A stretch of 28,103 bases of DNA from Acephala macrosclerotiorum. Its lineage: Eukaryota > Ascomycota > Leotiomycetes > Helotiales > Mollisiaceae. A program made the position numbers and the translations under genes. The stretch lies in assembly GCA_014904845.1 (NCBI GenBank), contig MU119686.1, positions 1-28,103 of the forward strand, written 5' to 3'. The notes under the pieces are model-generated. The model was given only the letters and a program-made list of their open reading frames with translations. It had not been told where the DNA came from and made no database searches. Positions 1-9,630 of this stretch are shown here, in pieces (positions within the stretch are counted from its first letter, which is position 1; the number at the start of each line of letters is the position of its first letter).

Positions 1-90
1 AAATAAAATAAATAAAATAAATAAAATAAATAAAATAAATAAAATAAATAAAATAAATAAAATAAATAAAATAAATAAAATAAATAAAAT
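1..90. repeat. Perfect 9-bp tandem repeat (AAATAAAAT)x10
   Basis: Ten uninterrupted copies of the unit AAATAAAAT fill bases 1-90. The array starts at the window edge, so its true length is unknown. It contains no G or C. The perfect periodicity contrasts with the irregular AT-rich sequence after it, so it is a minisatellite-like array and not simply part of the AT bias. Confidence 0.97.
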
Positions 91-865
91 AATATTAATT
101 ATAAATATTTTTATATATAATTATAATTTAATATATAAAAATTTTATTATAAAAATTATAAATTTGTTAATATAAATTAAAAAATTATATTTGTATTATT
201 ATAATAATTAAACGATTTTATATAAAAAAAAATTTATAAATATATTTTTTTTAAATTTAATATTAATTATTAAATTTATAATATTATAAATTTATTAAAT
301 ATTATAATAAAATTAAAAAATTAATTATTAATTATTAACAATTATTTTATTTGAAAAAACTATTAATAAATTATATATTTTATATAATAATAATAAAAAA
401 AAAATTTTACGTTTTTAAATTTTTCAAATTTTATAAAAAGATTTAATTTATTAATTAATTATTTATATTATAAATAATATTATAAATTTTAATTTTAAAA
501 TTAAATATATATATATATATTTATAAAATTATTAAAAAAATTATTATTATTAATTAAATATTATAAAATTTTAAAAAATATATAATATAAATAATATTAT
601 TTATATTAATAATTATTTTTGATTTTAAAATAAAATAAAATAATATTTTATAATAATATTTATAAATTATTTAAAATATTATATAAATTAAAATAATTAT
701 TTTATTTTTAATAAAAAAATTTATAAAAAGTTTTTTTTAAAAATTATTAAAAAAATTTAAATTAATATAATTATAAATAGAATTTAAAAAATTATAATTT
801 ATTATAATTATGTATTGTTTTATTTAATAAAAAATTAAATTAATAAACGTATTTTTTTTATTTTA
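91..865. other. AT-rich sequence with no recognisable gene
   Basis: There is no open frame of note and no convincing match to the other repeats in the window. The few C bases are mostly in CpG. A short (AT)n run lies near 504-521. It is probably the left flank into which element E copy 1 inserted, and may itself be a decayed repeat. Confidence 0.6.
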
Positions 866-873
866 ATAATTAT
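866..873. repeat. Left 8-bp target-site duplication of element E copy 1
   Basis: ATAATTAT at 866-873 is matched by ATAATTAA at 1634-1641 on the other side of the element (7 of 8 bases). An 8-bp duplication is the size made by hAT-type transposases. The sequence is very AT-rich, so chance similarity cannot be excluded from this copy alone. Confidence 0.55.
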
Positions 874-1633
874 CAAAAAAAAAATTTATATACTAATTAG
901 TTGCTAATAGTACCAGCGACTTGCCAATAGCGCGCACTACGCAGTAATTGCATGTTTAAAACTTTGGCGCTTAATGATAATCGATTGGCAAGTGAATCTA
1001 AGCCTATGAAAACACTAAAACTCTCGATTCTCGGCGATTGCAAACGACTGCGCGCGATCTTTATATAGCCACACTTAATCAATTGAGCCGCTCAATCTCT
1101 AAGTGTCTCAATTTAAACTCTCAATATCGAACAACTTGCGCAATTACTCGCATACTAGGCCGATTTTTCTACGCGCGTAAACTTTGCTTGAATCGATCGA
1201 TTCTACGATCAAATTTTAAATAGCGTTAATATTTTCAATTCTTATTTTTATCTATTTGTATAATTTATAAAACGATTAAAATCTATTGATCGAATAAAGT
1301 GCGATCGTTAGTCTTTTGACAAAAAATACTAAAATTTAACAATTCTCAATTTTGCAATTTAATATTTTAATGCGCACTCGACAAATTTACTTGAAACTCT
1401 TATAATAGATTAAATAAATACTATAAATTATAAGTTTCAAATATTTAAGTATTTAATCGTAAATCGGTACTATTAGCAATATTTTAATATTATTAATACC
1501 GAGTTAGTACTATTGGCACTAGACTAAAATAGTCGATAGCGCTAGCAATCGACTAATCTACTATTGGCTCGCTAATAACACTACTAGCGTACGTGTCTTT
1601 CGATAAAACGACTAGTAAAAAATATTTTTCTCG
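874..1633 (-). mobile_element. Element E copy 1 (non-autonomous TIR element, hAT-like)
   Basis: This 760-bp block aligns over its whole length with the reverse complement of 12582-13338, and with 14595-15343 and 19434-20201. Read on the - strand it begins CGAGAAAAATATTTTTT. Its other end, read inward on the + strand, begins CAAAAAAAAAATTTATAT. These form an imperfect terminal inverted repeat. Short motifs like GCCAATAGYGCCAG cluster near the ends. No transposase frame is present, so it would depend on an enzyme supplied elsewhere. G+C is far above the surroundings, with moderate C-to-T/G-to-A change relative to copy 2. Its 5' end abuts the 3' side of copia copy A. The hAT assignment rests on the 8-bp duplications, TIR and subterminal repeats, and is an inference. 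Confidence 0.75.
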
Positions 1634-1641
1634 ATAATTAA
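1634..1641. repeat. Right 8-bp target-site duplication of element E copy 1
   Basis: ATAATTAA follows directly after the CTCG that ends the element, and pairs with ATAATTAT at 866-873. Confidence 0.5.
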
Positions 1642-3397
1642 ATAAATAATATATTATTTATTAATTATCTATATATTATATATTTTATTAAATGTATTTT
1701 ATTATTTAATTTTATTTAATTTATTATATAATTTTTAAATTAATAATCGTATTACGTATATAATTCGAGTTTTAAAAAACTAGTAATCGTATTACGATCG
1801 CATTACGTACAAAGTCGAATCGATTCGAGAATTAAATTATTTACATTTTATTTTTTAATAAATTAAATTATATAAAAAATTACGCGTCGCAAACAAAATC
1901 TCTAATAAAACGAATTAAAATTACGATCTTTATAATTATTTTAAATTACTTCGAAATTTGCGTAAAATTATTAAATAATAAAAAACAATAAAAACGAATA
2001 TAAATAAAACTCGTAATTAATATTTAAAAACTTTTTTGAAATTTTGTTAAAAATTAATTTTATTATAATATTTATTAAATTGTTTTAATTATTAATTTAT
2101 TTGATTTTTTGTAATTTTTTTTATTCGTATAATTATTATAAAATTATAATATCGATTATTAAACGTTTTTTTTTTTTAATTATTTCGAATTTAATTAAAT
2201 ACTCGTAAAATAAATACGAATTAATATATACGATTATTAAAATATTAAAAAAATCGAATTATTTTATAATTATTTTATAAATTTTTAAAATTAATACGTT
2301 TTTAATAATTCGTTTATTTTTAATAAAATTATAATAAATAAATAGAAATTTAATTTCGAATTTTTTATTATTTTTTTTATTTTCATTTATAAAAATAAAT
2401 TTATATTATTTATAAACGATTTATTAATAAAAATAAAAAATTTTATTATTAATAAATTTAAAATAATATATTTAAATATTTGATTTAAATTTTTAATTTA
2501 TTATTTAATATAATAATTTTAATTTCGATTGAATTTTAATATTAAATAATAAATTATAATAATATAAATATTTCGAATATATTATTTTTTATATTTTATT
2601 TATAAATTTAATAATTTGAAATTTAATAATTTAAATTTTTTATTTTAATTTTTTTATTATAATTAAATTATTTTTTTATATTAAATTAATATATATATAT
2701 ATATTAAAAATTAATAAAATTTTTAATATAAAAATTATTTTAAATTTTATTACGAATTTAATTTTTTAAATTATTTTTTTTCGAGAATAAATAATTTTTT
2801 TTTATTAATATAAACGTATTATTTATTTATATTTTAATAATATTAAAATTTTTTTTTTTAATTATTATTAAAAAATAAAAATCGTATATAAATATAATTA
2901 TTAATAATTTTTTTTATAATATTTATAATATGTAATTTATTAATACTTTTTTTTTTTTATTATTTTATATAATAATTTTAAAATTATTATAATAATATTC
3001 GATAAATAAACGTATAAATATTTATATAATATTATAATAATAATTCATTAATTAATTTTTTAAATAATTAAAAATTATATAAAAAAAAAATTTATTATTA
3101 TATTTTTAAATTATTAATTTTGATTTTTTATATAAATTATTAATAATTTTATTTTTAATTTTATTAATTAATTTCGAATTAAAAATACAAATTTTAATAT
3201 ATTTAATAAAATTAAATTTAACGAATTAAAAAACTTTTTTATAATTAAATTATTAATTTTTTTTTATTAAAAATTTTTGAATAATATTTCGAGTATAATA
3301 ATTTTTTTTTTTTTTATAATTATAATAAAAACTTTTTATTAATTTTTATTTATTTATTATAAATATTATAAATATTTTATTTTCGTTTTTAATAATA
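1642..3397 (-). mobile_element. Copia-like copy A, 3' half (RT and RNase H side)
   Basis: Read on the - strand, 3402 down to about 3060 continues colinearly with copy D from about 22808 to 23180. It then follows copy L from about 7800 to 9030. The right half of the same copy resumes at 9631, so L is inserted into A. Beyond the RNase H region (below about 1985) the sequence no longer matches the L 3' end, so A has a different terminal region. Here (about 1740-1815) short units like TAATCGTATTACG recur. No LTR could be recognised. Most remaining C bases are in CpG. Confidence 0.85.
1985..3397 (-). pseudogene. Decayed copia reverse transcriptase-RNase H (copy A)
   Basis: Identified by nucleotide colinearity with the RT and RNase H parts of copy L. 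The RNase H part (about 1985-2240) retains several colinear stretches, including one with TACGAGTATTTAATTAAA matching L at about 8850. The bases matching the L catalytic segment (8135-8149) lie around 2815-2832. Here the codons aligned with the polymerase aspartates have become AAT AAT and the preceding Gln codon has become TAA. The copy is riddled with stops and cannot encode an enzyme. The changes fit C-to-T/G-to-A mutation of a once functional gene. Confidence 0.75.
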
Positions 3398-3402
3398 ATA
3401 AT
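3398..3402. repeat. 5-bp target-site duplication, left of element L
   Basis: ATAAT at 3398-3402 is repeated at 9626-9630 after the right LTR. The undisrupted target in copy D (revcomp of about 22785-22810) reads through this point with a single copy, as expected for LTR-retrotransposon integration. Confidence 0.88.
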
Positions 3403-3610
3403 TGTAAGTACAATATTAGTTTAGTAGTCACGTGCGGTACTAGGCCAGATCGGGACTAGCGCCGCTTGCGCTAAAGTTGAGATTATATTTTTCAATTTTT
3501 TCGCGTTTATTAGATTTAAAACTAATAATCAATTAACGAATTATTCAATTTATTTATTTATTTCGTTTTGAGTTTATTACTAATAATAAATATTTTTAAT
3601 AATACTAATA
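3403..3610 (+). repeat. 5' LTR of element L (208 bp)
   Basis: It starts TGTAAGTACAATATTAG and ends ACTAATA. LTRs normally end in CA; the TA here is what a CpA-to-TpA change would give. It matches 9418-9625 over its full length without gaps. It should hold the element's promoter. A GC-rich core (3424-3469) is identical in both LTRs, while the rest is AT-rich. No primer-binding site complementary to a known tRNA end could be recognised just downstream, probably because of mutation. Confidence 0.93.
3424..3469 (+). promoter_or_regulatory. GC-rich LTR core with CACGTG (5' LTR)
   Basis: 46 bp identical to 9439-9484 in the 3' LTR. It contains the palindrome CACGTG (3429-3434), the E-box recognised by bHLH regulators, and it lies near the upstream end of the LTR where U3 enhancers usually sit. 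It still carries CpA, CpC, ApG and GpG dinucleotides that are rare elsewhere in the window. A regulatory role is inferred from position and motif only. Confidence 0.45.
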
Positions 3611-5700
3611 CTAATTAATAATTGTTCAATTAATTATAAAATAATTAAATTTCTATTTAAAAAAAATTGATTTATAAAAAGAAATAAATTTTTTAAATAG
3701 TTTGTTTTTTGTAAAAAAATATTTAAAATAATTAATATATTTTCAAAAAAATGAAAATCTATAAAAATTCTTTTGTAAAAACGCATTAAAAGTATTGAGA
3801 TTATTAAAAACTTAAAAAGAATAATACGAGAATAATTTCAAATTTATATTTATTTTTTAAGTTTATATTTACTACGTAGAATAATAACATTTACGAAAAA
3901 CGAATAAAAAAATATAAAAACGACTTTAAATTTGTATTAATTTATTTGAATTTATATTAAAAACGAATTTTTAAAAAAAGTTTTATATTTTTGCTTATTA
4001 TTTGATTAAAAGCGTATAAATATTAATAATAATATTTATTTGAATTCGAATTAAAAATTTTAATCTTTTTATTATTTATTATATAATTATTTTTTAAAAT
4101 AATAAATTTATTTAAAATCAAATTTTTTTAAAATAAAAAAAAATAAAAAAAAAATTTCGATTTTACGAATAATAAAAATTTCAATAAAACAATATTAAAT
4201 AAATATATTTTTTATCGCTTTAAAATATATAAAAAGAAAAAATATTTTAATTGCAATTTATAAAAAATTATATATTTAATATATAAAAATTTTATACGTT
4301 ATTTACGAGATTTTTTACGTATTTACAAAATTTAAATACTAAAAAATAAAAAATTTATTATTAATAATTTAAAAAAAAATTTTCAATAAAAATTTTTTTA
4401 TAAATAAATACAAACAAAAATCGTTAATTAATTAAAAAATAAATTTTTTTTTTTTTCGATAAAATCAATTAATTCAATTAATAAATCAAAGTATTTTAAT
4501 ATTAGTATTTAATAATCAAAATATAATTACTTTTACGATTTTAATTATTAATACGAATTTTTTTATTACAAATACGATTATTTCTACGAATATTTTTTAT
4601 ATTTTTTTTATTATAATTTTTTTTACAAATATAAACTTGTTTAATATAATACAAAATACTCAATATATTTACTAGTAATTTTTTTAATAGTAATCAAATC
4701 AATATAACAATTTATAGAGTATTTTTATTAAATTGCTTACGAATTTAATAAAAAATATAATAAAAGATTATACGATATTTTTAATTGCAAATTATCGATT
4801 TTTTATAATTATTATAATAAAATCGAATTATTTTAAAATCAATACGACAAAATATTTTATATTAATTTTATAGAACGTATAAACGCGTTTTATTTGAATA
4901 GATTTTTAAAAAAAAATTTCGATTTTATTATATTAATAATAATAATAAAAATTTATTTCGAGATTAAAAAAAATTACTAATTATATATATTTTTATAAAA
5001 AAAAACAATTTTAGTAAAAATTATTACGATTAATCTAATAAAAATTAAATTAAATTTATTATTAAAATATTAAACGAAATATAATTTATAAAATCAAATT
5101 ATTAGTATTTATTGAAATATTGAAAAATACAATTTTGTTTTCTATAAATTTATTAGTATTTTTGAAAGTATTTACATTGAATTACGATTAGTAGTAAATA
5201 CTGTAACGCGATTACGTAAAATATAGTAATATAATTTAAATTCTACTTTTTAAAATCAAAAAAAAAACGAACTCGATTAAAATTAAATCGATCGTATTTA
5301 TAGAAAACGAAACAAAAAACGCGATCGAGTATAAAATCGAAAATATTGAAATCGAAAAAACTTTCAAAGTAAATATTATAAAAATCATAGATTTTAAAGA
5401 GAATTATATTAAAAAAAATATTATATTTGTAGTAAATCGAAATATTAATTAATAAAATATACGATAAAAAAACGATAATAAATATATACAAAATTTCGAT
5501 AATAAGTTTAATATATAATAAATCGAAATATTATAATAGTTTATTATTAGAATTTTTTTACTAAAATCGAGAAAATAAAAAATTTATTGAAAAATAATTA
5601 AATAATAAAAATTAATTAATTACTAATAAATATAAAAATAAAAAACGAAAATAAAAATTATTTTATCGAATTTAAAAAAATCGATAATATACAAATAATA
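3611..5700 (+). other. Leader and gag-like region of element L (not individually recognisable)
   Basis: The stretch between the 5' LTR and the first recognisable pol remnant should hold the leader and gag. No gag motif or zinc knuckle can be read. Copy B (- strand) matches the 5' part: about 16880 down to 16950 corresponds to L 3611-3850, and 15344-16010 to L 3960-4740. B has several hundred extra bases between these two blocks. Copy D matches clearly only from about 4740 onward. The - strand open frame at 5243-5491 is antisense to this region and has no sign of being a gene. Confidence 0.5.
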
Positions 5701-5935
5701 ATTATTTTAAATAATTAATTTACTTATTATATTATTATAAAAAAAATATATATTTAATATTTTATTATTATAATTTAAATTACTCGAATTAAATTAATAT
5801 TCATTTTTTATTTTCAAAAATTAATATTTTTTAAAAGTTTTTCAAAAAATTATATCGAATAATAAAATCGTTAAAATATTAATTATTAATTAATCGCAAT
5901 TTATAGTACTACGAAAATTTGATATTAGTATTTAA

Positions 5936-7215
5936 TTGAATATATTTACGATCGAAATTTATAAAATTCGCTTTAATAAAAATATTATTTTATTGCAAAA
6001 AATTATTCGAATCAATATTTTATTAAATATTATTATTTTTTATATTATTTTTACAAATATACTTTTTTTATTTTGTATTCAAAATATGAATATTATAAAT
6101 ATAAAATTCAATAATTTAAAGAATATTTTAATTCAAAAAAATAAAATTATTTTTATTATAAAAAAATGAAACTATTTATAAATATTATTATATTAATTAA
6201 AAAAGAATTTAATTTGAAATTATTTTATTAATATAAAATTATATTAATTATATAAATGTTTTAATTACTTATTAATACAACGTTTTATAAAAGTTTTTTA
6301 ATAAATTGATTATAATGTAAATATTAAATATATTCAATATTTTATTAAATATTATTATTATTATTAAATGTATAAATAATTATTTAAAAAATTCAAATTT
6401 ATTTTATAAAATAATTATAAATTTAATTATTTGATTATTATTAACGTTTTATATTTAAATAGAAAATTAATTTTATAAATAATAAATTTGTTTATAGTAT
6501 TTCAAACTATTAAATTTATAAAAAATATATTTACAAAAACAATATAAGATATATTACGTATATATTAAATCGATATATATTAAAAACCATCGAATTATAT
6601 CGTTTACAATATTAAAAAAAAATTCTCGTTTATAGAGTTTCAATAAAACGCTAAAACAATAGCGATTAAAATTAAGAAAATACTTATTAAAACTTATAAT
6701 AATGTAAAAAAAGTAAAGAAATATTATATTTCATTATATCGAATTTATGAGATTATTTATAACGAATTAATTGAAAAACAAATCGATAAAAATATGATTT
6801 TATAAATGGCAATTAAAATTATTAATAATTCGACAAAATCGAACAATATTGTATTTATATTATTAGTCTTTAAAATATACTTTAGAATAACTAGTAACGA
6901 TACGTCGTCGCTATTAATTATTAAAAAAATTGAAATAATTCGAGTAATTACTAAAAAAATACATTGTTTATATATTTAACGTTAAATTAATAATGTGTTT
7001 TCAATAAAAAACGATTTAAATATAAAGTTTATACTAGATTTACTAATTCTATTTAAAGTACGCGTTTAATATAAAAAAAGCGAATAAAAAAAACTATATA
7101 AACTATTAGTAATTAATAGAGAAATATATATAATCGATATATTTTATAAGTTGATTAATTTTCGTTTAATGATCGTCAAATTTTACTATACGAAAAAAAA
7201 AGTATTAAAAGTTTA
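5936..7215 (+). pseudogene. Decayed copia pol: protease end and integrase (element L)
   Basis: A single + frame can be followed from 5936 through 7215 despite stops. A stop-free stretch lies at 5936-6169 and contains FTNILFLFCIQNM, like the end of the copia protease domain (T-N-I/L-x-S-L pattern). Further on are SNDTSSLL (6893-6916) and, at 7157-7195, NFRLMIVKFYYTK, resembling the conserved N-F-R-S-T-V-V-K-P-Y-Y-T end of the integrase region in ascomycete copia elements as I remember them. Many Trp/Gln positions are now stops and Gly/Glu positions are Lys/Arg, as expected from G-to-A and C-to-T changes. The protease active site and the integrase DDE triad could not be located with confidence. 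The same frame continues into the RT. Confidence 0.82.
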
Positions 7216-7499
7216 TAATCGAATTAGCGATTAAAAAAATAATTAAAAAAATCAAAAAAAAAATTTTAATTTTTTTAATCGAGTAAAATAAACGAAAAAC
7301 TAATTAAAAAACGTAATTGAAAACGCTTAAAAAAATCACGAAATAAAAACGTATATAATAAAAAATTTAAATAAAATAAACGCTATAATTTTATTGAAAA
7401 CGACGAAAAAAATTACAAAGATTTCAACGATTAATTTTTTATTATTATCGTTGAAAAAATTAAAATTTTTATAGTTTTTATAAAAAATAAAAAAAAAAG
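7216..7499 (+). other. Lysine/asparagine-rich linker between integrase and RT (element L)
   Basis: A variable A-rich stretch between the integrase end and RT. Copia elements usually have an acidic or proline-rich linker here. G-to-A change would turn Glu, Gly and Arg codons into Lys codons. The matching point in copy A (about L 7435) is where element L inserted. Confidence 0.5.
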
Positions 7500-8640
7500 C
7501 AATATAAAATTATTATTAAAATTACAAAAGAAAAATATAATTACAATTTTTGAACAATTATTTGAAACGTTTTAAAAAAAAAAAAATTAATAATTTGATT
7601 ATAGAAAAAATTTTTAATTTCGTTTAATACGATTTTAATAAATATATTAAAATTCGAATTTTCAATTCGAGATTAATCAATAAAATTAAAAATAAAATTA
7701 TTAATATTCTCTACGAAAAATCGAAATTAATAATTCAAAAATATAATAATAATAAAAAAAAAAAAAATTTTTACGTAATTTTCAATAATACAAAAAATTA
7801 ATCAACGATTAATTATCGTTTTAATACTTTTTTTAATTTAATTTTCAAACAAAAAAATTAAAATATAATTTCGTAATATTATTTAAATTTATATTCAATT
7901 TATAACAAACTTTTAACGACTTATATTAATACGTTTATCGAAAAAAATCTATTATTTATATTTATTAAATACAATTATAATTATTTTAAAGTTTTTATAT
8001 AAAATTACAAAAACAAAAACACACTAATAAACTACGTATTACAAATATTATAAAAAAAACTATTTATAATTATATCGATATATGATTTTTATTTTTTAAT
8101 TATAATTATTAAAAGATTTTTCGACGTTATTAAAATGCAAATCGACAATATATTTATATTAATAAAAAAAAAATTCTTTACTCTCAAAAAAAACAAATTC
8201 AATAAAATTAAATTTTTAATTAAATCTAAAAAAGTTTTAATATTAAAAATACTATTAATTTTCAATAAATACGTTTTAATTTAATTCGAAAATACGATTT
8301 AATTACAACAAAAAAATTAAAATAAAAAAATTAAATTAATAAATATTAAATCATTTAATTTTCAAATTAAATATTAAAAACAACGAATTAAAAAGTTTAT
8401 ATTATTACAATTTATTAATTTAAAACAATTTTCGATTTATTTATTACTATTTAATATTAAAATCTAATAAAAAAAAAATTATTATATTAAATAAAAAATT
8501 AAAATAACAAATTAAAAATTTAAATCGAAAATTTAAATATATTATTTTTCGTTTTTATCGATAATTTATTTGTAAATAATAAAAATTTTAATTTTTAAAT
8601 TAAATATGAAATTATTCTAATAAATAAATATTAATTAAAC
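7500..8640 (+). pseudogene. Decayed copia reverse transcriptase (element L)
   Basis: In the same frame as the integrase remnant. The first recognisable RT block is IRIFNSRLINKIKNK followed by EKSKLIIQKYNN (about 7650-7750), matching the 'fingers' block R-x-F-x-S-R-(F/L)-V-D-E-x-K-N-K and E-K-S-R-L-V-V-Q of copia-type RT. Next comes QRLI (about 7805-7820) and YIQFIT (about 7890-7905). The catalytic segment reads MQIDNIFIL at 8135-8161. Family members have a TDD-type motif here, so the second aspartate codon is now AAT (Asp to Asn) and the preceding Thr is now Ile, both consistent with G-to-A/C-to-T. Stops are frequent and the enzyme is inactive. Confidence 0.85.
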
Positions 8641-8659
8641 GATAAAAAATTTGAAATCA

Positions 8660-9062
8660 AAAGAAATTTTATTTATTACAATTCTATTAAAAACAAACGC
8701 ATTACTAAAAGCGTTTTAATTTTTGAAATATATAATATAATAAAAAAAGTCGATATAATAATTACAATCGAATTTACTATTAATATAATTATTTAATAAT
8801 TCGATTTCTTTAAGATCTCGATAATTGTTTATATAGATTTATATTCGTTATACGAGTATTTAATCAAATTGAGAACGATCAAAGAAAAACGTCTTATAAT
8901 CGATATTATAGTCTTTCGCTAATCGTATAAACGCAAAAAACTGTAAAAAATTCGATGAATTAATAATCAAAATAATTCAACGAATATTATAATAAAATCA
9001 ATATTTAATAAAACTTTAAAAAAATTTCTAAATACGAATTACTTTAAAATTCGAATAAAAAA
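8660..9062 (+). pseudogene. Decayed copia RNase H (element L)
   Basis: The frame shifts relative to RT, so at least one indel lies between about 8300 and 8830. Readable blocks are NKRITKSVL (about 8690-8720), YIDLYSLYEYLIKL (about 8830-8872; the copia motif is C-T-D-S-x-S-L-Y-D) and KEKRLIIDI, then a C-terminal QNN-type block. The catalytic Asp in YIDLYS survives (GAT at 8836-8838). These are the standard RNase H motifs that close copia polyproteins. The region ends in a stop near 9062. Confidence 0.85.
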
Positions 9063-9417
9063 ATAAATTAAAAAAAAAAATAAAAATAAAAACAGCGTAA
9101 AAAATTAAAGAAAATACTTATTAAAAAAAAGAATAAAAAAAAATTAATTTTTGTATTATATTTCGAATTTTGTAATTATTTGATTTATAAAATCAAAAAA
9201 AAAAAAAATTACTTTAATCTCGACGCTTATAACTCTTAATAAACTTCGAGAATAGTACTAGTTTACTAGCGTTGTTTTCAAAGTTTAATTATATGATTTT
9301 TATATTAAAATATTAACAAATTTTACGTATTAACGAATTATAATAAAAAAAAATAATAATAACGTTTTTTAAATAATTGAATTAAATTAATTTTTATTAC
9401 AAAAAAAAAACTACTAA
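9063..9417 (+). other. 3' untranslated region and polypurine-like tract of element L
   Basis: Noncoding stretch between the RNase H end and the 3' LTR. A run of ten A at 9401-9410, seven bases before the LTR, could be the polypurine tract after G-to-A change, though this is weak because A-runs are common here. A less mutated patch (about 9200-9290) includes AGTACTAGTTTACTAGCG. Confidence 0.5.
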
Positions 9418-9625
9418 TGTGAATACAATATTAGTTTCGTAGTCACGTGCGGTACTAGGCCAGATCGGGACTAGCGCCGCTTGCACTAGAGTTGAAATTA
9501 TATTTTTCAATTTTTGTGCGTTTATTAAATTTAAAATTAATAATCAATTAACGAATTATTCAATTTATTTATTTATTTTATTTTTAATTTATTATTAGTA
9601 ATAAGTATTTTTAGTAATATTAATA
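9418..9625 (+). repeat. 3' LTR of element L (208 bp)
   Basis: Starts TGTGAATACAATATTAG and ends ATTAATA. Aligned without gaps to the 5' LTR, with about 19 substitutions, mostly A/G and C/T in both directions. The two LTRs therefore acquired separate sets of changes after insertion. The 46-bp core is unchanged. Confidence 0.93.
9439..9484 (+). promoter_or_regulatory. GC-rich LTR core with CACGTG (3' LTR)
   Basis: Identical to 3424-3469, with CACGTG at 9444-9449. In a 3' LTR the same sequence would drive outward transcription into copy A, if it is active at all. Confidence 0.4.
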
Positions 9626-9630
9626 ATAAT
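9626..9630. repeat. 5-bp target-site duplication, right of element L
   Basis: ATAAT, the partner of 3398-3402. It is followed by AAACG, which is also what follows the single copy in the copy D target. Confidence 0.88.

Larger units (their letters stand above)
3403..9625 (+). mobile_element. Complete but dead Ty1/copia-like LTR retrotransposon (element L)
   Basis: This 6,223-bp element has two 208-bp direct LTRs (3403-3610, 9418-9625) flanked by an ATAAT duplication. The remnant order is protease end, integrase, reverse transcriptase, RNase H, which is the copia order; gypsy has integrase last. It is nested in copy A, within the linker between A's integrase and RT regions. The two LTRs align without gaps and differ at about 19 positions, about 16 of them transitions, so much of the divergence is mutation after insertion. 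It keeps more CpA, CpT and ApG than copies A, B and D, so it is the least mutated copy here. It cannot be autonomous because the polyprotein frame is full of stops. Confidence 0.93.

Noticed and set aside
897..1223. Two 61-codon open frames (897-1082 on -, 1038-1223 on +)
   Set aside because: Both lie inside element E copy 1, overlap on opposite strands, and the element is noncoding and variable between copies. They are open only because this patch has more G+C.
3424..3469. A tRNA-like gene or SINE head in the GC-rich LTR core
   Set aside because: No A-box/B-box pair or cloverleaf could be made from it, and it lies within a well-bounded LTR.
5243..5491. 82-codon open frame on the - strand
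   Set aside because: It is antisense to the gag region of element L. The matching part of copy D does not keep it, and its Phe/Ile/Tyr composition is what the reverse strand of A-rich coding DNA gives.
5936..6169. 77-codon + strand frame as an independent small gene
   Set aside because: It is a stop-free piece of the decayed pol frame of element L, in frame with the integrase and RT remnants, so it is annotated as part of that pseudogene.
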